Virus record (IMG/VR): IMGVR_UViG_3300021185_000090
Coordinates: 1-25,813 of that record
Strand: one strand, 5' to 3'
From: a virus
DNA: 25,813 nt
The notes beneath the pieces are model-generated. The model saw only the letters and a program-made list of their open reading frames with translations. It did not search any database and was not told the DNA's origin. Position 1 is the stretch's first letter, and the number at the start of each line of letters is the position of its first letter. Both the position numbers and the translations under genes were made by a program. Of this stretch, positions 6,950 through 15,940 are shown one piece after another.

Positions 6950-9027
6950 TATGACATATTTCCTTGTGCAATGCCACCAATCATGCGGTTTTTATCCTGC
7001 TCTGATTTTACTCTGGCAACGTCAACTCTAGTGCCATATTCGCCATAAATCTTGGCGGCGTCTACAAGTAAATCTTGCGCCATTTGATCGCGTTTCAAGT
7101 CGTCTGCCTGAGCATTCTTCGCCATATCCATTTGCAACTTAGCGGCGTCAGCTTGCATCTTGGCTTGCACTTTCATTTGCTCTGCCTGCAAGAATGCCGC
7201 GTTTGGATCTTGTGGTTGTCCCTGAGCCTCTTGTGCCGCCTGCTGTTGTTGTAGCATTTGCATCTCAATTTCTTCAGTTATTGGAGCAAAATACCTGTCA
7301 GCATTTCGTATTCCTGCAACTGCCAATTGGTCAGCTAATGTATTTCGAATATTGGTCATCGACACTAGACCATTTTGAGCGCCGTAATTTTGGTACACAA
7401 ATTGTTGCATTTGGAGGGCTTGGTTAAGCGCCATTGCTTTTTCCTCTTCCCTGCCAGTTCCTAATCCGACGTTTATCATCACGTCCATTGAGCCATCCCA
7501 GATGCGCGGATCTACAGGCACAAACGAGCCGTTCATTCGCATCATTTGCTCTTCATCAATATTCTTGTGGGTTAGGCGCAACATAAGGCCAAATAGGTCT
7601 TTCATGCCATCCGCAAGGTTTCTCACCATTACTTCGGTTTGACCAGCTCCAGCCTGTATTGTGGCCTGCACAGCCGCTTTAGTTGTAGACTGCATTGCAT
7701 CTGGGTCTAACCCCATAGAGGCTCTGGAGACGCCTGTTTTGCTCTCTACAAGCCCATCTAAGTAAGTTAATGCACTTAATGTCTGCCCAGCGTGGAATGG
7801 CACTGATAAATCTTGAACCTGACCCATTTGTTGCATACGCACGATTGCACCAATTTCGTTATTCAATAAATCATCGATATTAACGCCAGATGTCACTGCC
7901 AGACGCGGATTGTTTGTCATTGCGACGTTATCCAATATGCCTCGTAAAACTGATGTTGCCGCGTCCTGATCATCCATCACTATCTCAGCTAGAGATCTGC
8001 CATAAAAAGTATGTGGCTCTGGATCAATTTCAAATTTAGCAAATGGCACTTCATCGCATGGCTCTAAATCAAGTAATTTATACTTTGTGCCGCCACAAGT
8101 TAATTTGTGTAGGATTGGTATTCCCGTCCCGTCCGCGTCAATTCTCATATATGCTTGGGTAATTGTCACGCTTTTCATTGCTGGATCTGCTGGATCTTCA
8201 TCACTAAAATCAGTGTCGTATCCGCGTCGAGCAAATTCTTCACTTGATGATGTATCGCCGCCGCCCTCAAAGCTGTCTAATCCAAATATCTCATCATGGT
8301 CAAATCCCATTGCAACAACGTCGCCAGCTCTCATCTCAGTTCTGTGAGCTACCAGATATGCATCTTTCATTGTCCTTGCATCTCTGCTTATGAAAAATTC
8401 TTCTGGCGGTACGCTTTCTATACACAATTCACCTTTTTCTTTTTGCAGGCTAATCTTTGCGCTGTGAATAGGCATCTCCATTTCCATGCCTATAGCGTCC
8501 ATTTCAATGACCATTTCCATGCTGTGTTCCAACACTGTCACGTCATCGTCTTCGATCAGGTATGTGTATTCATCGTCAGATAAATCTGTATATGTGAATA
8601 TTTCTGCTTCTGGATATGTCATCCAGTATGCCTTTACGATACCTTGCTTCTTAACAAGTGCATCTTGGAACGCATCATTAATTACGCGATAACCATTTAA
8701 TCTGGTAAATTCGTGGTGCATAAATTCTGTGGCTTGGTCTGCCATAGCCACATCTTCTGCGCCTCGTGGTATATATTCCACTGGCTTTGCAGTGCTTAGG
8801 AAAATACGCATTAAACTTGGCTTAACAGCGCGTACTGTGTCACGCACTTTAGTCGCCACAACGCTACTGCGCCCATCCTCGTGACCTAAGTGAACCTCGC
8901 CATCGTAGTATTCTTGCGCCTTAATTCTATCTTCAGCAATCTCGCCCTCGACAAAAGAAACTGCATCCTCAATGGCATCCGAAACTATACCCTCGATTTC
9001 AATTATAGATTTTGGTTTTAGTTCCAT
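6949..9027 (-). CDS. Portal protein, P22/SU10-like
   Basis: A 692-residue portal, the dodecameric ring through which DNA is packaged and ejected. The N-terminal region has EDRIKAQEYYDGEVHLG, then GRSSVVATKVRDTVRAVKPS and LMRIFLSTAKPVEYIPRG, which is characteristic of P22-type portals in marine podovirus-like phages. The stem/wing region includes EVPFAKFEIDPEPHTFYGRS and the helix LAEIVMDDQDAATSVLRGIL. The C-terminal 100 residues are Gln/Ala-rich helix (from MLQQQQAAQEAQ), matching the helical barrel of P22-type portals. AAGGAAAA precedes the start. The length is near the family norm (about 700). The stop overlaps the next start (TAATG). Confidence 0.93.
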   Translation of the reverse strand: MELKPKSIIEIEGIVSDAIEDAVSFVEGEIAEDRIKAQEYYDGEVHLGHEDGRSSVVATKVRDTVRAVKPSLMRIFLSTAKPVEYIPRGAEDVAMADQATEFMHHEFTRLNGYRVINDAFQDALVKKQGIVKAYWMTYPEAEIFTYTDLSDDEYTYLIEDDDVTVLEHSMEMVIEMDAIGMEMEMPIHSAKISLQKEKGELCIESVPPEEFFISRDARTMKDAYLVAHRTEMRAGDVVAMGFDHDEIFGLDSFEGGGDTSSSEEFARRGYDTDFSDEDPADPAMKSVTITQAYMRIDADGTGIPILHKLTCGGTKYKLLDLEPCDEVPFAKFEIDPEPHTFYGRSLAEIVMDDQDAATSVLRGILDNVAMTNNPRLAVTSGVNIDDLLNNEIGAIVRMQQMGQVQDLSVPFHAGQTLSALTYLDGLVESKTGVSRASMGLDPDAMQSTTKAAVQATIQAGAGQTEVMVRNLADGMKDLFGLMLRLTHKNIDEEQMMRMNGSFVPVDPRIWDGSMDVMINVGLGTGREEEKAMALNQALQMQQFVYQNYGAQNGLVSMTNIRNTLADQLAVAGIRNADRYFAPITEEIEMQMLQQQQAAQEAQGQPQDPNAAFLQAEQMKVQAKMQADAAKLQMDMAKNAQADDLKRDQMAQDLLVDAAKIYGEYGTRVDVARVKSEQDKNRMIGGIAQGNMS

Positions 9028-9040
9028 GTTTTTTCCTTAA

Positions 9041-11224
9041 TTAATATCCGCGACCAAAAAAGCCCATAGCCTGTCTTTTCTTTTCTTCTATTAAATCTCT
9101 GCTTTCATCAGTTGGAACAACAGCTCCCCCAACACCTGAGCCTGTAACATTAGGTGGGTTTTTATTACCAGCAAAATTCATTGATTTAACTGCTCTGCCA
9201 GCAGAAATAGCTTCAGTACCACCTTTAATAATTGGCGCGGCTAAAACTGTTTGTGTTAAGCCTTTAGAGCCTAATACTATAGCTAACTTTTGTATTAATC
9301 CAGATACAGATGCGGCTGAATTTGATGAATTAACTGCGCTTCCTGTAGCCCTAGCTGTAACACTTGCAAATTGTGTAATTAATTTCATTTCGTCTGGATC
9401 AAATAACGCCTTTATTGCTTTTTCGTTTTTTTTCATAGCTTCCCAATTTTTTAAGAAGTTCATTCCAGAAAATGTATTTCCATCTGGGGTGGCTTTTTCA
9501 GCTTTACCCACTAAATTTAAGAATGCCTCTTGCTTAATTCCATTCCAATTTGCTCTAGGTAATCTCTTTTTAAGTGTTAATAGATCTCTGGCAATATTGC
9601 TGGGTTTCATAAGTTTGCTATTTGATACACCTAATATATAATTTGCCGCCGCCTCTGGAGCTACAGTTAATACCATATCACCATCACGACCACCAGTTTC
9701 GGTTAGTGATTTTAGTATGCCGCCCTTACTATCCCAAACACTTTTAAATTCGCTATAATTTGAAATAGCCTTATTCCAAGCCGCAACTGCATTTTGATCG
9801 CCAGAAATTAGTGCCTCATCCGCGTATTCTAATAGTTTTTGGTCAAATAAATCTCTAGCTTTTTGACCAGCTTTTTTGTCAACTTTATCACTAATATTAT
9901 TAAACTGTGTTCGAATTGCAAATAATTGTTTAATATCACCACCCTGAGCCAAGACATCATCAATATCATCCAATATTGAGTTTGTCATAGGCGTTGTTGA
10001 CAAATTAAACTCTTTTCTTATTCCACCCCTTAATGCGTCGCCAAAATCACCTCGGACAAGACCTAAATCAGCATTACCAGTTTCTCTGGCGGCTGTGTAT
10101 AAATCGTCTGCTTTATTACTAGCTTTTGTTTTTAATTGAACCAAGGCGTCTTGAGCCGCCTCGCCGCCAAGTCCTGCACTAGCTAAAACAGGATTATTGC
10201 CAGCAATCTTTTCCTGTATCTTTGGTATATTTGCTAATATAGCCTGTCTTTGCTTTTCTCTTTGGCCTGTCATTACAGCTTCAGCTAGTGAACCAGCTCC
10301 GCCACTAAGAGCGCTATCTTCAAATAATTGGTTTCCCTTTGACCCAGTAATTTGACCTTTGGTTAATGGAATATCTACTGGCAATGAAGATGCCTCAGCT
10401 ATTCTAGCCGCTTCTTTAGGATCTATATTTGCGTCAACTTGAGCTTTCATTGCTATTGCTAGTTCTTTGGTAACTCCATCAGGATCAATTCCAGCCTTTA
10501 TTAGCATTGCTTCAATTTGTGGATTTAATTTTCCGTCGCTACCAATAACAGATTGTGGGCTTTTCTTAAATGCCTTACCGACATACTGCAATAATTCCCC
10601 AGCTTTTGCGCCTAATGCGCCACCGCCAGCACCATATAATAAATCTGAATATTTATATTGATCGCCAGTTAGTGCAGAGCTTGCGCCTTCAATTAGGCCA
10701 GCTTCAGTTGTACCAATTGTAGCTCCACCTAATAGGCCACTTGTCGGCAAACCTATTGTCTTTAAAGCCTTACCAATGCCAGTTGCTGTTGCAACTGCTC
10801 CAGCGCCAATCATAGCGTCAGTTGCATCTAAGCCAGCAGGGTTTGGATAAAATCTGTTAAATTGCCCCGTTTCTTTTCCATCACGAAAAACTGGCGCTGT
10901 AACAACTAGATTGCCATATTGATCTTTATCAAATGTAGCGTTTGGCAATATCTTTTTTATGCCCATTTCTAGTCGATCATCACTTGCAGTAGTGGAAAGC
11001 AGTGCAACCATTTGCCTGCTTTTATCAGCAGGCAAGCCCAACTTTGCGTTAAACGCTGTCGGAATAAAATCTTCACGCTGTCCGCCCTTAAACCAATCAA
11101 CAGTCTTTTCAACCATTCCTTTTGGTGGCTCTAGAGTTTTTAATGCCGCTACTATTTCTTCCTCAGAAGTTCCATCTGGAAAATAAACTGGCTCGTCGTA
11201 TCCCTCTACTTCTATAGCTATCAT
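9041..11224 (-). CDS. Large internal virion / DNA-ejection protein (727 aa)
   Basis: The largest protein in the window. It starts with a short module IAIEVEGYDEPVYFPDGTSE then EEIVAALKTL, a compact N-terminal domain common on big phage internal proteins. Hydrophobic Gly/Ala-rich segments at about 135-160 (ATDAMIGAGAVATATGIGKAL) and 165-215 could insert into membrane during ejection. The rest is long-helical, with KTKASNKADDLYTAARETGN and similar charged helices, and it ends in a basic tail. It lies immediately before the portal gene in transcription. No lysozyme or transglycosylase signature was seen. The role as ejection protein is inferred from size, helicity and neighbours. Confidence 0.75.
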   Translation of the reverse strand: MIAIEVEGYDEPVYFPDGTSEEEIVAALKTLEPPKGMVEKTVDWFKGGQREDFIPTAFNAKLGLPADKSRQMVALLSTTASDDRLEMGIKKILPNATFDKDQYGNLVVTAPVFRDGKETGQFNRFYPNPAGLDATDAMIGAGAVATATGIGKALKTIGLPTSGLLGGATIGTTEAGLIEGASSALTGDQYKYSDLLYGAGGGALGAKAGELLQYVGKAFKKSPQSVIGSDGKLNPQIEAMLIKAGIDPDGVTKELAIAMKAQVDANIDPKEAARIAEASSLPVDIPLTKGQITGSKGNQLFEDSALSGGAGSLAEAVMTGQREKQRQAILANIPKIQEKIAGNNPVLASAGLGGEAAQDALVQLKTKASNKADDLYTAARETGNADLGLVRGDFGDALRGGIRKEFNLSTTPMTNSILDDIDDVLAQGGDIKQLFAIRTQFNNISDKVDKKAGQKARDLFDQKLLEYADEALISGDQNAVAAWNKAISNYSEFKSVWDSKGGILKSLTETGGRDGDMVLTVAPEAAANYILGVSNSKLMKPSNIARDLLTLKKRLPRANWNGIKQEAFLNLVGKAEKATPDGNTFSGMNFLKNWEAMKKNEKAIKALFDPDEMKLITQFASVTARATGSAVNSSNSAASVSGLIQKLAIVLGSKGLTQTVLAAPIIKGGTEAISAGRAVKSMNFAGNKNPPNVTGSGVGGAVVPTDESRDLIEEKKRQAMGFFGRGY

Positions 11225-12357
11225 TTATAAATCCACTTTTGCTCTGCTATATTCCATACTTTTTTAACTTTTTCTTCTGGCGCGTCTATTCCATATTTTG
11301 ATTTTAAAGTGTCCATCCTAGCTTCAATCTGTAGCTTATCTTCAAGTTCTCTTATACGTTTATTCATTTCTGGCAACTTAGACATATCAGCCCCACTTTC
11401 CCAGAAATCGTTTATAATTCTAGCTCTAGCAATGTTAAAGTTGTTCTTTTCTATCATAATGCCAACTATAGCTTGATTTGCCTCTTGTGAGTTAGTTAAT
11501 CTACCCAAGCCAGCAATCATACCTTCAAATTCTATATCTGATGTAGAGCCAGAACCTTCAACTCTTAATGTAGGCGCAACTCTTTTTATAATAGATTGCC
11601 TCACTGCGGAATAATCGTTAAATTCTGGGAACATTTCTGCAAATCTTCCCTTAACAGCTCCAGTTGGAGCTTCGCCTGCTAAATCAAATAAAACTTGTAA
11701 ATCATAATTAACTTCAGTCGCTTTAGCACCAGCCTCCATCTGAGCCGCTAATTCCGTACCTTTACCTTTATTTAATGCTTCGAGAAACTTTTGGTTGCCC
11801 TTTTCACCTAAATTTATTGTCGTACCAGATTTAATCTGAGCCAACGCCTCTTCATGGCTCAAACCCTTAGCCCTCATAAACTCATAATTTTTCATTAAGT
11901 TTGTGCTGTTGTCTTTTGGCGCTTTTAATCTGTTTGCCGCAATTGCAGATAATACGTTGCCAGCCGCGCTTGGGTTAGCCTTAATTATCGCCGCCATGTC
12001 AGCCATGCCGTTAGCTTCTAAGTATTCAATTGTCTTGTTAACATCACCAGCTTTTACTCTTTGAGCGCCACGCTCTCTAATAGCCTCACCAGCTCTTAGC
12101 TCTGGTAAAATTACTGCATCTAATGCTTGTGCAAAATTTTCTAGCCCAGATAATCCTGTTGTGCTAGATCTTTGGTTAAGTTTATCAAATAATCCAGCCA
12201 TGCCAGTTCTTGGAGGTTGTTGACCCTGCGTCTGGGTTTGACCACCGCCAGTTACCAAAGGATTAACTGGCTTTTGAATTACCTGTTGCTGTTGCAACGG
12301 GTAGTTTCTTTGCATATTTGTTTCTTCTAGTGGGTTTCTACTTGGAAATCCTATCAT
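11221..12357 (-). CDS. Helical internal virion-type protein (378 aa)
   Basis: The start overlaps the previous gene's stop (TAATG). The first 55 residues are Gln/Pro-rich and disordered. From about residue 58 a helical body begins (GLENFAQALDAVILPELRAG), followed by repeated short helices (TIEYLEANGMADMAAIIKAN), a central region with LFDLAGEAPTGAVKGRFAEM, and a charged C-terminal coiled coil (RIRELEDKLQIEARMDTLKS). There is no signal or membrane segment. Its position between the repetitive protein and the 727-residue protein suggests a component of the ejected internal core. The family is not recognised with confidence. Confidence 0.7.
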   Translation of the reverse strand: MIGFPSRNPLEETNMQRNYPLQQQQVIQKPVNPLVTGGGQTQTQGQQPPRTGMAGLFDKLNQRSSTTGLSGLENFAQALDAVILPELRAGEAIRERGAQRVKAGDVNKTIEYLEANGMADMAAIIKANPSAAGNVLSAIAANRLKAPKDNSTNLMKNYEFMRAKGLSHEEALAQIKSGTTINLGEKGNQKFLEALNKGKGTELAAQMEAGAKATEVNYDLQVLFDLAGEAPTGAVKGRFAEMFPEFNDYSAVRQSIIKRVAPTLRVEGSGSTSDIEFEGMIAGLGRLTNSQEANQAIVGIMIEKNNFNIARARIINDFWESGADMSKLPEMNKRIRELEDKLQIEARMDTLKSKYGIDAPEEKVKKVWNIAEQKWIYK

Positions 12358-13694
12358 TAGCTTCTTGCTCCCATTACATTAGCTCCGAGCTGTAAGTAGT
12401 TGAAAAGGCCAGGTTTCATGCTGTTTATGGTTGTTGATTGGTTGGGTGTTGCGCCCAATGCCGCCAGTGGTGCAGATAGCGCTTGCATTGGTGAACCAGT
12501 GTATCCTGCATATTGAGCCTTAGCCGCATCAATAAGTGCCTGTTGCATTCCCTGCTGTAGAATACCTTGTTGCGCTTGCTGATTTTGGATTGCTTGACCA
12601 GTGCCAAATGCCTGTTGACCTAATGCACCCATTTGATTTGCCGCCTGCAATCTCGCTTGGTTAGCCCCAGCTAATGCATTCTGGTTAGCCACTTGAGCCG
12701 CCATAGCTTGTGTTGCGCCAAACTGATTTGCTTGGTTTTGCGCCGCTTGGTTTGTGAGCGCCATTTGATTAGCGGCGCTTGACCCAAATTGCGCCGCTTG
12801 GTTTTGCGCCGCTTGGTTTGTGAGTGCCATTTGATTAGCCGCACTTGCTCCAAATTGATTTGCTTGGTTTTGAGCCGCTTGATTTGTGAGTGCCATTTGA
12901 TTAGCCGCACTTGAACCAAATTGTGCCGCTTGGTTTTGCGCCGCCATATTTGCCGCCGCCGCTTGATTTGCGGCTGTTGCTCCGAATTGACCAGCCTGAT
13001 TTAGTGCCGCTTGATTTGCTAAGTTTGACTGCTGACCAAATCCAGCAGTAGTTGTGCCAGCCGCTAAATTCGCCTGCTGGTTAGCCAATGCCGCTTGTTG
13101 GGCTGTTCCTATGTCCTGCATAGCCATCTGCTGTGCTTGCGTGTATCCAGCTTGTCTGAGGCCAGATGCAGTTCTTGCCGCCTGATCAGCGAATGCGCGA
13201 TTTGTTTCAGCTTCGGCAATACCCTGACGAGATCCGCCAAACGCATTCGCAGATGTCGCCTGAGCGCCTAATTGGTTTTGCGCCATTAATCTTGATCGCT
13301 CAATGTCTTGTAGTGACTGATTTACAACTTGGCTTTCAAATGGATTTGTGTATGCGCCTAGATTAGTATTTGCTAATTGACCAGCTTGCACGTTTTGAGC
13401 TGTGACTGTCGGAGATTGTCCGATAGTGGACGCCCCGTAATTTGCGCTAGTCATTGCGCTTGGATTGTATCCAGTGGCTGATGCGTTTGCCGCATTATAC
13501 CCAGTAGACTGAGAAATAGAAGGATTGTATCCAGTGGCTGATGCGTTTGCCGCATTGTATGCAGTTGGCCTAATTGCCGCTGGTGCAAAATTCATTGCCT
13601 GCTGAGTGCCTTGCATCGCCTGTTGTAATCCGCCAGCCGCCGCTTGATTTACGTTAAAGCCGCCTTGCGGTCTGATCTGTCCACCACCAGCCAT
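12357..13694 (-). CDS. Ala/Gln/Asn-rich repetitive internal virion protein
   Basis: A 445-residue protein in which Ala, Gln and Asn dominate. The N-terminal third has repeated NAANASATGYNPS blocks. A conserved-looking central part (LGAYTNPFESQVVNQSLQDI, then RSRLMAQNQLGAQATSANAF, GGSRQGIAEAETNRAFADQA) predicts long helices. The C-terminal half is a run of heptad-like NQAAQFGSSAANQMALT repeats, 22 residues each. Such proteins are typically packed in the head of short-tailed phages and ejected with DNA to help it cross the envelope. Position beside two other helical proteins and the portal supports this; no enzymatic motif is visible. Confidence 0.75.
   Translation of the reverse strand: MAGGGQIRPQGGFNVNQAAAGGLQQAMQGTQQAMNFAPAAIRPTAYNAANASATGYNPSISQSTGYNAANASATGYNPSAMTSANYGASTIGQSPTVTAQNVQAGQLANTNLGAYTNPFESQVVNQSLQDIERSRLMAQNQLGAQATSANAFGGSRQGIAEAETNRAFADQAARTASGLRQAGYTQAQQMAMQDIGTAQQAALANQQANLAAGTTTAGFGQQSNLANQAALNQAGQFGATAANQAAAANMAAQNQAAQFGSSAANQMALTNQAAQNQANQFGASAANQMALTNQAAQNQAAQFGSSAANQMALTNQAAQNQANQFGATQAMAAQVANQNALAGANQARLQAANQMGALGQQAFGTGQAIQNQQAQQGILQQGMQQALIDAAKAQYAGYTGSPMQALSAPLAALGATPNQSTTINSMKPGLFNYLQLGANVMGARS
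12734..12931. repeat. 66-bp tandem repeats, three full units
   Basis: Units starting with ggtttgcgcc-like ggttttg at 12734, 12800 and 12866, with a fourth partial copy from 12932. They encode the 22-residue AQNQ/FG(A/S)SAANQMALT repeat of the internal virion protein, alternating AAQFGSS and ANQFGAS forms. Confidence 0.9.
13462..13556. repeat. 60-bp spaced duplicate encoding ATGYNPS blocks
   Basis: The 35 bases beginning ggattgtatccagtggctga occur at 13462 and again at 13522, exactly 60 bases apart, within the N-terminal part of the same internal protein gene. Confidence 0.85.
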
Positions 13695-13695
13695 A

Positions 13696-15213
13696 TTATA
13701 TATCCTTCTTTACTAAGCCAATTACAAAGAATTGCGCTGTCCTTGCCGCAAAATGTATTGCGCCTTTTACTGTGCGTTTCTTACCATTAGCAAATGCGAT
13801 GTAATCTTTAAACTCGCCGTAATGCTCGCGAGCCTTGCCTTGTTCAATTTTCTTTTGACCTAAATATCTGTAGCCACGCCTAATAGCCTCACCCCACCAC
13901 TTGCCATGCAGTACATTCACACACCAAACAATTGCTTCGCGCTTATCTTTGGTAGAGAAGCCCCCAGAATTTACAGCGTGAGTTGCGATAACGCATGACC
14001 CACGATCTGGATCATTTGCTTTGTCATTTTGTGATTTTGCGCTTTCGTTTTGTATTCTCATATCAGCAGGAGCGTTAGCGCTTAATGTGGGCAAACCAGT
14101 GCTTTTGGAAGTCCAATTTCCTGTCGTGCTATTCCAGTATTGATCTCCAGCCCCATCTTTGACTGATTGTGGAATTGCTGTTCTTTCATTTCCAAATCTA
14201 TCGTAGTTCATATTGCGGCCTAAGCCACTCTCGTTAAAGTCGCCATATCCCTCTCCCAACTTGCGTCCACCCGAAACTCCAGATGCAAAAACTTGATCAC
14301 TTATAACGTCCTGAGTATCATACGGCTCATACTTACCAGTTCCAAATACCTTGCTAATAAAACTGTCGTCTTGTCCAGGATTTTGCTGTATGTAAGCAAT
14401 CTCTTCGGGTGTTTTAGCGCTCCCAGCAACCATAGAATTAAAAGCTCCGCTAAATGGCACAAATGGCGGCAACCTTCTGCCATAGGAAAGTGCCTTTTCC
14501 TCATATTCAGCCGCAGTAGGTGCTACAAAACCTTGTCCACCAATACCATCTTCATTATCATTTTTACCCATTCCAGCTAAATCTCCAGTAACAGGCGTAG
14601 GGATCTGAGGCGTACCAAGTATTGGGTCTACATATCCAGAATTTATTCCATAATCTCCAGCGCTTGGCATTCCAGATGTATTCATTGTTGTGCTAGATAC
14701 CTCTGGCTGTGTGTAATATGAGCTATTAGCGCCATAATCTGTAGTATTAACTGCTGGTTGTGCATCCATACTTAAAGGCATTACAGATCCACCAGCACGT
14801 CCTTGAAATTGTGCATATGGATCAAATCCAGCATTAGGATTTACAAAAAAGCTATCAATTAAATTAGCTTGAGCTGGCCTTAAATATCTCAATGTGTCAA
14901 CACTATCTTGGAACATTGGAGCTGATGAATAACCTGTTACACCATCTGCATAAACTGTAGGCGCACCCATGTTGCCCATAATATCTGTCTGACTTGTTGG
15001 TGTAGCCATACCAAATGCATTTGCAGTGTCAGCCGTATTTTGGAATGCCGCCTGTTGCATTGGGTTGAAAGCCGCAACATCTGCGCCGTAATATGGTGTG
15101 TATCCAACACGAGATATTGCGTCTGCCTTTGCTAAATTAGCTTTTGCCGCATTTTCTATGTATTCTGGTACTTTTACTTCTGATGTGGTTGAACCACCCT
15201 TGCCGCCTGACAT
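13696..15213 (-). CDS. Internal virion-type protein with CFI-box-like C-terminal domain
   Basis: A 505-residue protein with AAGGAG upstream of its start. The N-terminal part (STTSEVKVPEYIENAAKANL, then ADAISRVGYTPYYGADVAAFNPMQQAAF) matches the beginning of phage internal or ejection proteins. The middle (about 100-400) is low-complexity, Gly/Asn/Ser-rich and probably flexible. The last 101 residues form a distinct compact domain starting SCVIATHAVNSGGFSTKDKR, with Cys407 in a context like the CFIATAAYG box. It continues WCVNVLHGKWWGEAIRRGYR and a hydrophobic helix near the end (AARTAQFFVIGLV). CFI-box domains are known C-terminal modules of unclear, possibly processing, function. The role here is inference. 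Confidence 0.75.
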   Translation of the reverse strand: MSGGKGGSTTSEVKVPEYIENAAKANLAKADAISRVGYTPYYGADVAAFNPMQQAAFQNTADTANAFGMATPTSQTDIMGNMGAPTVYADGVTGYSSAPMFQDSVDTLRYLRPAQANLIDSFFVNPNAGFDPYAQFQGRAGGSVMPLSMDAQPAVNTTDYGANSSYYTQPEVSSTTMNTSGMPSAGDYGINSGYVDPILGTPQIPTPVTGDLAGMGKNDNEDGIGGQGFVAPTAAEYEEKALSYGRRLPPFVPFSGAFNSMVAGSAKTPEEIAYIQQNPGQDDSFISKVFGTGKYEPYDTQDVISDQVFASGVSGGRKLGEGYGDFNESGLGRNMNYDRFGNERTAIPQSVKDGAGDQYWNSTTGNWTSKSTGLPTLSANAPADMRIQNESAKSQNDKANDPDRGSCVIATHAVNSGGFSTKDKREAIVWCVNVLHGKWWGEAIRRGYRYLGQKKIEQGKAREHYGEFKDYIAFANGKKRTVKGAIHFAARTAQFFVIGLVKKDI

Positions 15214-15581
15214 TATGTTAGCTCCTTAATATACGACGAATGAAGCTGATCCCAGCCATGATCCGATAGTGGTTTTTTCCATCCAGCTCGACCCGTCATC
15301 GTCAGGGCTGAACACCCTTGAGCTTTTGCCCAATTAATTACGTCAGTGTGCATATCCATTATTTGATCCAACTCGCCGCCACCAAGAAAAATATTTAAAT
15401 GTTTCAAATTAGGATATAACACAATTTCTGACACGATGCACCCCCTCTGAGAAGGCCAAAGTTGCATTGTGCCTGCCTTAATGCCTTCAACTACATGGAT
15501 AAAATCGTGAGTGCCGCCAGAATACTCTAATGCGGCTTCGATCCATTCCCTGCAATTTTCGATTAATTCATCAATTACCAT
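15213..15581 (-). CDS. GNAT-like acetyltransferase-fold protein
   Basis: I place the start at the ATG at 15581, inside the previous gene's last codons, with AGGTGG five bases upstream; the longer frame to 15668 overlaps a conserved gene by about 90 bases and is unlikely. The resulting 122 residues show a short GNAT-type layout: N-terminal helix (MVIDELIENCREWIEAAL), strands around MQLWPSQRGCIVSEIVLYP and HLNIFLGGGELDQIM, then a helix and the segment WAKAQGCSALTMTGRAGWKK ahead of SDHGW. The usual acyl-CoA loop Q/RxxGxG is not evident, so activity is uncertain. Similar small proteins accompany tail genes in marine phages, from memory. It could modify a virion or host protein, or be a structural relic. 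Confidence 0.65.
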   Translation of the reverse strand: MVIDELIENCREWIEAALEYSGGTHDFIHVVEGIKAGTMQLWPSQRGCIVSEIVLYPNLKHLNIFLGGGELDQIMDMHTDVINWAKAQGCSALTMTGRAGWKKPLSDHGWDQLHSSYIKELT

Positions 15582-15940
15582 GAACCACCTGTCAATGTTA
15601 CGCGCTTCCAAATGTGAGCTGACCCATCGTGAGCCGCAGTGCATACATAAATATATGATGCATCCCAAGATATTAATCCAGCCTTATCGCCAGCTACACC
15701 CACACTAGATGCAGGGATTGCATTCTTTAATATAATTTCACGAAAAGCGCCTGATCTACTTATAATTGGGTATAGGTTTACCCTGTCCCACATAAGAGTT
15801 GCATCGTCAGATGCGTTTTCTTCGCCGTTCTGTTGAACCAATGCGGATCGAGTTTGTGATAAGTGCTGAACAAGCCTTCGACCCCACGTCCGCCAATCGT
15901 TGCCGATAACGTCTGGGGCTTTTTGTGGCTGTTCGCTCAT
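15575..15940 (-). CDS. Small tail-associated protein with Trp/Tyr-rich C-terminus
   Basis: A 121-residue protein overlapping the nozzle gene by four bases (ATGA). An N-terminal helical region (WRTWGRRLVQHLSQTRSAL) is followed by a beta region and a C-terminal motif DKAGLISWDASYIYVCTAAH ending in IWKRVTLTGGSW. This last motif is a short domain seen at the ends of many tail or fibre proteins in marine phages and is probably a beta-sheet module exposed on the virion. There is no enzymatic signature. Its location between nozzle and GNAT-like genes supports a tail role. Confidence 0.7.
   Translation of the reverse strand: MSEQPQKAPDVIGNDWRTWGRRLVQHLSQTRSALVQQNGEENASDDATLMWDRVNLYPIISRSGAFREIILKNAIPASSVGVAGDKAGLISWDASYIYVCTAAHDGSAHIWKRVTLTGGSW

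Noticed and set aside
12671-12919. 82-residue minus-strand frame within the repetitive internal protein gene
   Set aside because: Another reading frame of the 66-bp repeats with no start context.
15582-15668. Longer start for the GNAT-like protein
   Set aside because: Would overlap the conserved C-terminal part of the preceding gene by about 90 bases; the ATG at 15581 has AGGTGG at the right distance.
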